Origin: Aureococcus anophagefferens
Lineage: Eukaryota > Sar > Pelagophyceae > Pelagomonadales > Pelagomonadaceae
Length of the DNA stretch: 13,011 nucleotides
Direction: 5' to 3'
NCBI RefSeq assembly: GCF_000186865.1
Contig: NW_008705598.1
Coordinates: forward strand, 93,236-106,246
Shown here: positions 8,601 through 13,011 of the stretch, one piece after another
Layout: each line of letters begins with the position of its first letter
How positions within the stretch are numbered: position 1 is the first letter of the stretch
Notes under the pieces: model-generated
The model's database searches: none
The model's input: only the letters and a program-made list of their open reading frames with translations
What the model was told of the DNA's origin: nothing
Program-made: the position numbers and the translations under genes

Positions 8601-8743
8601 CCTTGGAAACTCTAGAATTGCCATTGTCGTACCACAGGCCCACAACATCTGGGAGTCAAGGGATTTCCCAAAACACCAGCAACACCACCATAGGATGTCA
8701 CGCAGGGAGCTCTCCGAAGTTTTCACCGCTCCCTTCGGTATGA
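5696..8743 (+). CDS. Large coiled-coil protein
   Basis: An intronless 1015-residue protein from ATG 5696 to TGA 8741-8743; the frame is open a little further upstream but has no other ATG. Residues about 1-85 are a non-coil head with basic RKRLKRR at about 15-21. From about 90 to 430 the sequence is almost continuous Glu/Lys/Gln/Leu/Arg-rich heptad-like coiled coil. A break at about 430-460 contains LLGLPVCPNVDNKD. Coil resumes at about 460-620 and again at about 760-905, separated by a Ser/Thr-rich less regular part. The tail from about 905 to 1015 is Ser/Thr/Pro-rich, with VGTQF and SAQTS 10-12 residues apart. Such proteins usually act as scaffolds or tethers in cytoskeleton, centrosome or Golgi, but nothing here chooses between these. 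There is no membrane span or signal peptide. Coil composition makes family assignment by eye unsafe. Confidence 0.88.
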   Translation: MEPPSLLEMLDSMRKRLKRRNVLLDEVRKAYLKDVVVVRDLLTRREEGDKMASSLNLRPTLALYAPSECTFRVAHGGRFDDYGGHIEVIHRESRRVSELSKRIEELLEIEQESRFKAAKLEVQAQQDRAALNNQRNHNRDEREQLCTEISMLKDRLDRLDETALDTAQRTINGLQHQLEHAETRIKELVPLVGDSARSQQEAGQAGLLIAGKDHRISELEKGLLTAKRDLTLELERYNDLEKKLSEECAGSNILRRKNEDIQMEIRDAKVQINATQSSLDDSRRSEAELNQKLSDLQVEYTEAVQREEAEQEELQLQLENLREETRLSKHKMEEIKSKSMKSELAQHEALTRACAEVEQNLMIKHQHEMLQLKDDAARNDEKLIKLDAKLKLEQEKRAMLDVELKGLRVEEQEHVQSTANLHNEIGAKLDEILTLLGLPVCPNVDNKDISGDLEVVQSYMVECLATVDSLREEKDALLAHLDQYKAKSDAASSSARLASLISSKDTKKSFSNEQLIQMLQENADGLSQLQTELDISNADRDRIETESKLVSDALEATQHELRALLSQDIEARCSKAIAQFDLSAELSSELDRARTTSQRCIDIKAKLTELGLRSTMLEGRFPQVSGSSPAPHQSEVRENQRYQEHSQRATLKDTEELKTPAETFDFQGRELRTHLVSATSMYMEALQQLRELESSESEFLETSLDTLGSLDTDEMATRLVEISSKFSISFDNVATELRSLRNLSDQLPANFSYSEMQSKVTMLEQAAKEAGESDSGKKGGREEELQRLKQRNTSQQNFIMELQEEVATMKGLMFAADEIKRQYSELEDKYRLLENEFTEKAENEVNSRKAKERIELQLTLAHADISTLTRDKESLIVSLKSNEDLISKLELKLMQTQRVYEDVVQHEKNRLETNRDVGTQFSPLLVDASAQTSFKTPGMTLRQINIFAHVPHRKWGPGLVTPAIIDHKSLETLELPLSYHRPTTSGSQGISQNTSNTTIGCHAGSSPKFSPLPSV

Positions 8744-8967
8744 ATAATGGGGCAGTGAAGCTGGGCGCTCTCTAGACCCCTCTTTGGTCGGCTAGGTACT
8801 GTTGGTGGACCTTTCTGCAACGGCCGACAGGTGTTTCGTAAGCTCTAGTCAAACGGCCAGTGTTTGTAGCGCTTACTAGCGCTCTAGCATCGCACCCCAT
8901 TTTGTTTACTGCGCGGACGCGGCCGTCCCTAGGGAGCCCCTATAGGCAGGTTCGGATCTCGAATACC

Positions 8968-9074
8968 TCACACTGCAGTGGCCAGATGGCTTGCATTTAC
9001 GGCAGTACAATATGTTTCCTTTCACACTGCAGTGGGCCAGATGGCTTGCGTTTACGGCAGTACAAAATGTTTCC
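8968..9074 (+). repeat. Two-copy tandem repeat of about 53 bp
   Basis: Copy 1 spans 8968-9019 and copy 2 spans 9022-9074. They differ by a few substitutions and one inserted G. Each contains the 10-bp palindrome CACTGCAGTG (8971-8980 and 9025-9034) followed by CCAGATGGCTTGC and TTTACGGCAGTACAA. High similarity points to a recent local duplication. Confidence 0.85.
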
Positions 9075-9118
9075 GGTAACGAGTCAGTGAGTTTAGACCA
9101 TATGGGTATACCGCCAGA

Positions 9119-9132
9119 GGGCGGCTCCGCCC
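9119..9132. repeat. Short GC hairpin GGGCGG-CT-CCGCCC
   Basis: Perfect 6-bp arms with a 2-nt loop, 45 bp after the tandem repeat. It resembles two inverted GC-box motifs. No role can be assigned. Confidence 0.35.
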
Positions 9133-9329
9133 ACCTGACTTCGGATTCGTCTCGGACATTTCAAACTTCCCGCGCGCCCAGACACGTTCTTGCAGTCGGG
9201 TTTCTCGCAGTAGGGCCGAAATCGAGAGCTCTCGCGGCCATCTCCGCGCTTGTGGTACTCGTTTGGACCCCTCCAGCTGTCAGATTTCGCCAAAAAAGAC
9301 CGGTTTCACCCCCGGGTTTGTTAGAATCC

Positions 9330-9475
9330 GAGTATGCTAGTATTCAGCACCAGCATAGTATAGCATGAGCATGGCCAGTATAAGGCAGCTTGAGCATAGC
9401 CAGCATAGGCCAGTATGAGCGCCCCAGCATAGGGAGGGTATCATAGTCCCGAGTTAGGGTAGCATAGCCCAAGGA
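9330..9475 (+). repeat. Degenerate AGCATAG / GCCAGTAT repeat tract
   Basis: AGCATAG and close variants (AGCATGAGCATGG, AGCATAGCC, AGCATAGG) recur many times, interleaved with GCCAGTAT. Spacing is irregular, so it is a decayed minisatellite or low-complexity tract rather than an exact array or CRISPR. Confidence 0.7.
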
Positions 9476-9637
9476 GCGGAATGTAGGCTCCCTAGGTAGC
9501 TGGCTTATCGCCAAGCGCACTTTGATTGTGCTTAATCACACTCGCGTTCTGACCACGATAGTCGCCGTTTATCAGGATTGTCCTGTAGTGGTCCGGAAGA
9601 CGTCGGCTCGCAGTTTATAATTATTATTTTATACGGT

Positions 9638-9659
9638 CCAATCTTGGGACCAAGATTGG
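9638..9659. repeat. Inverted repeat CCAATCTTGG-GA-CCAAGATTGG
   Basis: Perfect 10-bp arms with a 2-nt centre, immediately after an AT-rich TTTATAATTATTATTTTATA stretch and about 180 bp upstream of the small plus-strand gene. Possible promoter-associated symmetric site or hairpin. Confidence 0.5.
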
Positions 9660-9692
9660 AGCGGTGGTTGCCTAGTACCGCCGTAAACGCAA

Positions 9693-9733
9693 TATGATCG
9701 ACGATATATGGCTACAGTATGATCGACGATATA
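9693..9733 (+). repeat. Direct repeat TATGATCGACGATATA
   Basis: The 16-mer occurs exactly at 9693-9708 and 9718-9733, 25 bp apart. Each copy contains the partly symmetric ATCGACGAT. It lies 100-140 bp upstream of the ATG at 9832, so it is a candidate regulatory element. Confidence 0.6.
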
Positions 9734-9767
9734 AGCTGAAGATCGGGGTTAAGGTTAAAGCTACTCG

Positions 9768-9798
9768 CCTGGCGGCGCCGTGGTCTGGTGTCGCCAGG
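9768..9798. repeat. Inverted repeat CCTGGCG ... CGCCAGG
   Basis: Perfect 7-bp arms (9768-9774 and 9792-9798) flank a 17-bp spacer, ending about 34 bp before the ATG at 9832. It could form a hairpin in the 5' untranslated region. Confidence 0.4.
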
Positions 9799-9831
9799 TT
9801 GTCTGACTGAATCGACTCGCTAATCACGGTG

Positions 9832-10430
9832 ATGAACACTCATGATTTAACAAAGCGTGAATTCTGCGACGTGATTGGAACGCCAATTGTCGCTTTGCTG
9901 GATCCACCCTGCCTCGATCTTGCAATAATTCCAGAGATGGGTACTGACATCGTCGACAGTGACGTTGAGGATGATGGCATGTCAAGCGAGGAGAGGCGCT
10001 TGGATCAAAGTACTTCAACACTCTATGCCGAACTCATGGAGGTTGATGAAAGCCACGTGACAAGGTCGAGTCGTCCTAAGCTCAGAGATTGGTTGTTGGC
10101 TTTTTACTCCGAGCACAATCGTTGCAAGATAGATGAAATCGATACAATAATGGAGAGGTACAAGGGACGCGAGGCGAGCCTTGTTCGGAACCTAGAAAAA
10201 AAATACGCACCTCCGCGATACAAAGTCAGGAAAGCCCAGCGTTTATGTTGTAATAATTCCCGCCTCCTGACTTTGCGTCGATTTAGGAAGCACTCGACGA
10301 GACAGTTCTTCTGCCGCAGAACTCACCACGGGAGTCTGGGTCAAGCTTGCGTGCAACACAGGTGATGAACCATTTTTCCTACCTCCTTGACCCGCTCCTC
10401 TCCACCGCCACGCGCCGGAATCGAGAATAG
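9832..10430 (+). CDS. Small protein with C-terminal YKGRE-type helical module (two exons)
   Basis: Exon 1 runs 9832-10224 (131 codons from ATG 9832) and exon 2 runs 10287-10430 (47 codons, stop TAG), giving 178 residues. Residues about 38-75 are acidic and Ser/Thr-rich. Residues 84-128 form a compact helical stretch, with a WLLAFYSEHN core, then KIDEIDTIMERYKGRE and a LEKKY end. I recall an F-Y-x-x-H/Y-N ... I-x-x-Y-K-G-R/K-E ... L-x-x-K-Y pattern from many protist proteins, alone or fused to other domains, with no firm function. The unspliced frame would end in a Cys/Arg-rich tail of chance appearance; splicing gives an ordinary mixed tail beginning EALDETVLLP. A further donor-like CAG|GTGATG within exon 2 could add another exon. 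There are no membrane or targeting signals. Confidence 0.65.
10225..10286 (+). other. 62-nt intron in the small YKGRE-module gene
   Basis: GTCAGG donor at 10225 and ATTTAG|G acceptor ending at 10286, phase 0. A TCCTGACTTT branch-point-like sequence lies about 15-20 nt before the acceptor. Removal joins ...YAPPRYK to EALDETVLL... with no stop and replaces an unlikely Cys/Arg-rich tail. The donor is far from GTAAGT. Confidence 0.6.
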
Positions 10431-10769
10431 CACCATATCCCGCCGTTCCAAAGAGTCATGCGAGCCATTCGTTTTTCTTGAAGCGTCGCGTGGATACCAT
10501 GAACAGCGCAGAACCAACAAGGCACCTCCAACCCCTCAAAGTCTGTATTTTTTTCGATATTAGCCTGAGCTAGAATCATCGACCACACTCGCAAATATCA
10601 CGATTTTCTTCTTCGCAAAAGAATCAGCTATTTCAGAGCAATGCAGGATAAAATGCCAGCCCTGTGTGCCCTGGATTTTGCCGAAATTATTGTTGTATCC
10701 ATCGCCGCTCGCTGTAGATAAAAGAAGGACACTACTAGAGATACAGGCCATCTGCACTGCCAACTTCAA
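10379..10769 (-). pseudogene. Possible frameshifted coding remnant (weakly helicase-C-like)
   Basis: On the minus strand one frame, open from 10769 to 10560, ends with SFAKKKIVIFASVVDD. The next frame, open from 10594 to 10379, contains VHGIHATLQEKRMARMTLW. In this order they faintly recall the motif IV region of DEAD-box helicase C-domains, a hydrophobic IVF-strand followed by a G-x-H-A-x-x-Q-x-x-R helix as in DDX24/Mak5 types. The motif V ATDVAARGLD is not present. The gap between frames is too short for an intron of the size seen elsewhere, so a frameshift would be required. It overlaps exon 2 of the plus-strand gene. This is a weak call. Confidence 0.2.
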
Positions 10770-10924
10770 GCTAGTCGTGACCCCTAACTTGAGGCGTGGG
10801 CGGCGCCTCTGGTCCCGCCGCGGCCGGGCCGCAGGCGTGAGCGGTGGTGGTGACTCGCGCGATATCGGGGGTCCCTTTTGAAGGGCAAGCGCCGGTGTTG
10901 TTGAAGTGCAAGGTTAGGGGTTGA

Positions 10925-11422
10925 AGCGGCGTTAAACATGTCCCGCCGGCGGGATATGCTCTGCACCAGCACCAGAACCTCTGGCTCGTCGACCTCGTCA
11001 TCGACCCGGCGTCCTACGACGCGCACGCGGCCCCGGCGCTGCCCGTCGCCTGCGACGACACGGCCGGCGCCCACGGCGACGCGGAAGGCGCAGCCGACGT
11101 CCGGCACGACCTGCCCGCGACGCACGAGGCCAGCGACGGCACCGTGACGCGGGACGCGGCCGGGGGAGCGCCCGCCGCGCCCGCGGCGCCCACGCCCGAG
11201 ACCAAAACACCCAGTGTGCCACCTCCTACGCAGGAACCTGAGGAAGATTCTCCGACTCGAGTCCTGTATCTGCCCTACTGCCGTATCTTCCCTCTGCAGG
11301 TTCCTATCTTTATATATTTGGATTTCAGTTCCCCGAAGTCCCCACTTCAGTATGCGGCTCTTCCTTCCTTTTCCCAATTTCCCTCTCTTTCCCCCTTTCT
11401 ATTCCACGTTAGGACAGTATAG
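10925..11422 (+). other. GC-rich codon-periodic open stretch, no ATG in its GC-rich part
   Basis: The frame is open from 10925 to a TAG at 11420-11422. From about 10961 to 11205 almost every third codon position is G or C, reading LHQHQNLWLVDLVIDPASYD and then an Ala/Asp/Pro-rich stretch. No ATG precedes this part in frame. The opposite strand is also open, as expected for such composition. After about 11205 the base composition drops sharply and the reading becomes hydrophobic and chance-like. It could be a captured exon, a decayed mobile-element fragment or a GC-rich island. I do not recognise the protein. Confidence 0.3.
11364..11405 (+). other. Polypyrimidine tract
   Basis: About 40 bp of nearly uninterrupted C/T (CTCTTCCTTCCTTTTCCC and onwards) equal a polypurine tract on the minus strand. 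It could be a decayed retroelement polypurine tract or simple sequence. No flanking long terminal repeat is visible. Confidence 0.4.
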
Positions 11423-11447
11423 GGCGACCCTCTCCTGTTGGGAATCA

Positions 11448-11464
11448 GGGCTGCCTAGCAGCCC
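11448..11464. repeat. Hairpin GGGCTGC-CTA-GCAGCCC
   Basis: Perfect 7-bp arms with a 3-nt loop, lying 10 bp after a TGTTGGGAATC motif. No role can be assigned. Confidence 0.4.
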
Positions 11465-11597
11465 CCATCTCTCTCTTCCATTTTCCGTCTAGGTCAGGGA
11501 CACTGCCATTTGCCCTCAAGATATGTTCATAATCTAAGGCCACACTGGCATGGCCGGCAAGTACGTTCTAGCCCCCACCTTAACTGCCCTTGGCCTG

Positions 11598-13011
11598 CTA
11601 TGCTAAGCCCCCGGGGGTGGGACAACAGAGCCAGAGACGTCGCTTCGATGGTGCAAGGCGGCCTTCTTTGCGCCGCGAGGACCCGGGATAATCAGGCTCG
11701 GGGGTAATATCGACGACGGCAATTGTCGTATCATCTTTGAAGGGCCGCTCGCGGACGCCGTTTTGTTTGGCACACTCAAGACGAACACACTTGAGGAGGG
11801 TAGACGCACACTTCTGAGGATCTTGATCGTGCATGAAAGCGAGCTTCGCGACTGTCTTGAGATTTAGTGTCTCCCAGAGGCCATCCGATGCAAGAACAAA
11901 TCTTCTCACGTCGCCTATGCAAATTCAAGCTGGTGGGTGGAATTTCCTGGTTTCTACACGGGCTTGGGCCACGCTTGACAACGCGACGAACAACTTCAGG
12001 CTGGGGGATGAGCGCCCGAGAAGAATCCCAATCACCAATGGACCGGGTCACACAAGTTGATGCGCCATGGACGACACTCTTGCCTGGAAGCTGAAACCAC
12101 CGCGCATGCAGGGCAAGAGCACCAGGCTCACCCTTATTTGATCTACGCGGACCTAGGTGGCTTGGAGCCCGCTCCAACGAAGATGATTTTGAATGCGTTC
12201 TCGACGCAAAGACGCGGCCATAAGTCGCGTCGAGCCTAAAAGCTATTGTGCTCTGTGTCAGGTATGGTATCTTGTGCAGCGGGGAGCGCCCCTGGGAAAT
12301 CCGATTGAAAGCCGAAACTTCACACATTCCACACTGCCGTAGCTTTTTCTCGTATGCAAAGGAACGTCTTGTTAATTCTCCAAACTGACTAGGGTCTTCG
12401 CGAGGGTTCATATTTACCAAAAGCTCGCGCGCGCGCCACTGGTGTTGGATCCGATCGATCTCTGCAGCATTCGAGCCTAAAGGTGTTGCTCTCATGAGAT
12501 TGACGTTGGATGACCATTTTTGATCAAGATGCAGGGTAGCTACAGTTATGTGCAGATGTCATGTATGTGACATTTGCAGCAGAGGCAGTCATCTGAGAGA
12601 GACGGACCGATTGATATCGCGTTGGGAAGTGTTCGGACACGGGAAGAGAAGCACGTCAATCTCCATTATTTGAGAATCGCCGACCCACGCCAACGTGACG
12701 TAGAAGTCATCGCCGTCCACATGGTCAATGATCATTATGCTTGCAGTGGTTCCTGATGACAGAGATTGGGGACCCAGTGTCTCATCAAGCTTCCAGAATC
12801 TTTCCTCAATATCCTCCTCATCTATCCAACAGTGCGAGGAGCACTTGCGGGCCACGAATTTCCCCCCATGACCATCAAAGACGCCGAACATGGTTTTCTG
12901 AGGCCTACAGAGCACAGAGATCCTCGTCATGATACCACAAGAAGACACGTGTAAGCGCCGGCGCTCGATCTGAAAAAAATCTTCTTCCTTCGTCAGATAC
13001 ATCTCCACTCC
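11598..13011 (-). CDS. PP2C-type protein serine/threonine phosphatase (multi-exon, 5' end at window edge)
   Basis: Metal-dependent phosphatase of the PPM/PP2C family, which removes phosphate from Ser/Thr. Motifs in order on the minus strand: FGVFDGHGG (metal-binding Asp and Gly), SSGTTAS, then FYVTLAWVGDSQ, a D-Q-K plus AAEIDRI segment, CVTRSIGDWDSS followed by IPQPEV, RRFVLASDGLW (metal-binding Asp) and FKDDTTIAVVDI (final metal-binding Asp; commonly Asp-Asn here). The frame is open to the window end; ATG 13002 is a possible start, but the usual N-terminal Glu-Asp metal motif is not evident, so the gene may begin outside. A 58-nt intron lies at 11915-11972. Stops between about 12540 and 12588 require a second intron or mark a lesion. 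Roughly 110 residues between AEIDRI and TRSIGD fit the family poorly and may hide an insert or introns. Stop at 11598. The family is certain, the gene model is not. Confidence 0.88.
11915..11972 (-). other. 58-nt intron in the PP2C gene
   Basis: GTGGCC donor at 11972 and GCATAG|G acceptor ending at 11915 (minus strand), with a CTTGAAT branch-like sequence near the 3' end. Removal joins IPQPEVVRRVVKR to DVRRFVLASDGLW in frame, recreating normal PP2C spacing between the PEV and ASDG motifs. Upstream of the acceptor the second frame carries a TGA, so the join must lie about here. Confidence 0.72.
12551..12578. repeat. Imperfect inverted repeat inside the PP2C interruption
   Basis: TGCAGATGTCA-TGTATG-TGACATTTGCA forms 11-bp arms with one mismatch around a 6-nt loop. 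It sits in the non-coding segment separating the GDSQ and AEIDRI motifs of the PP2C gene, next to the in-frame stops. Confidence 0.6.

Larger units (their letters stand above)
8744..9831. other. Repeat-rich intergenic region
   Basis: Nearly 1.1 kb without a convincing gene. In order it contains a GC-rich patch near 8905-8945, a two-copy 53-bp tandem repeat (8968-9074), a GGGCGG-CT-CCGCCC hairpin (9119-9132), degenerate AGCATAG/GCCAGTAT repeats (about 9330-9475), an AT-rich tract (about 9615-9635), a 10-bp inverted repeat (9638-9659), a 16-bp direct repeat (9693-9733) and a 7-bp inverted repeat (9768-9798). A plus-strand frame at 8991-9368 starts inside the tandem repeat and has no motif. Confidence 0.6.
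10431..11597. other. Intergenic region with a possible broken reading frame and a GC-rich block
   Basis: Nearly 1.2 kb without a firm gene. 10431-10769 carries two overlapping minus-strand frames with protein-like sequence but no joined model. About 10790-11205 is extremely GC-rich with strong third-position G/C on the plus strand. About 11360-11405 is an almost pure pyrimidine tract, and 11448-11464 is a GGGCTGC-CTA-GCAGCCC hairpin just after a TGTTGGGAATC motif. Composition changes sharply near 11205. Confidence 0.5.

Noticed and set aside
8991..9368. 125-codon plus-strand frame in the repeat-rich region
   Set aside because: It begins inside the tandem repeat, ends in the degenerate repeat tract and shows no motif.
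9330..9475. CRISPR array
   Set aside because: Repeat units are short, degenerate and irregularly spaced, with no constant-length spacers and no cas genes.
10784..11377. 197-codon minus-strand frame across the GC-rich block
   Set aside because: Its Arg/Gly-rich reading is the antisense of a plus-strand frame with strong third-position bias, so it is probably a shadow.
12900..12960. HDED in the second frame as the missing PP2C N-terminal metal motif
   Set aside because: Using it would need a frame change within about 11 nt of the FGVFDGHGG exon, too short for an intron, and that frame ends at a TAG at once.

Overview
The window looks like nuclear DNA of a microbial or algal eukaryote. It carries a homologue of the transcription-pausing factor NELF-C/D, a plant-type four-EF-hand protein and a PP2C phosphatase interrupted by short introns. 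There are no operons and no ribosome binding sites. The lineage cannot be fixed from the sequence. Base composition is near-balanced with GC-rich intergenic islands, genes are fairly dense, two long genes have no introns, and the three introns I can place are about 54-62 nt and end in TAG|G. That would suit a compact protist such as an alveolate, a stramenopile or a red alga. The AG|G acceptors and poor donors recall dinoflagellate-lineage introns, but this is only a hint.

Layout. 238-1146 (-): EF-hand calcium sensor of the CML21/22 type, two exons. 1147-1829: divergent intergenic region with a GC-rich island and an AT-rich core promoter candidate. 1830-3986 (+): intronless NELF-C/D (TH1) homologue. 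3987-4339: convergent 3' region. 4340-5074 (-): unrecognised 244-residue protein. 5075-5695: divergent region with several strong inverted repeats. 5696-8743 (+): long intronless coiled-coil protein. 8744-9831: repeat-rich intergenic DNA with a 53-bp tandem duplication, degenerate AGCATAG-type repeats and inverted repeats. 9832-10430 (+): small two-exon protein with a C-terminal helical module. 10431-11597: no firm gene; it holds a possible broken minus-strand reading frame and a very GC-rich codon-periodic block. 11598-13011 (-): PP2C-type protein phosphatase, running to or past the window edge, with one clear 58-nt intron and one unresolved interruption.

The genes do not form an evident pathway. 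A calcium sensor, a PP2C phosphatase and NELF-C/D are general signalling and transcription functions, and neighbours alternate strand as is normal in eukaryotes. I found no CRISPR array, tRNA, rRNA, complete transposon or clearly new multi-gene system. The more interesting points are a NELF subunit apparently outside animals, the alternating full and defective EF-hand loops, the intron signals, and the unexplained blocks at 10380-11210 and 12540-12650.
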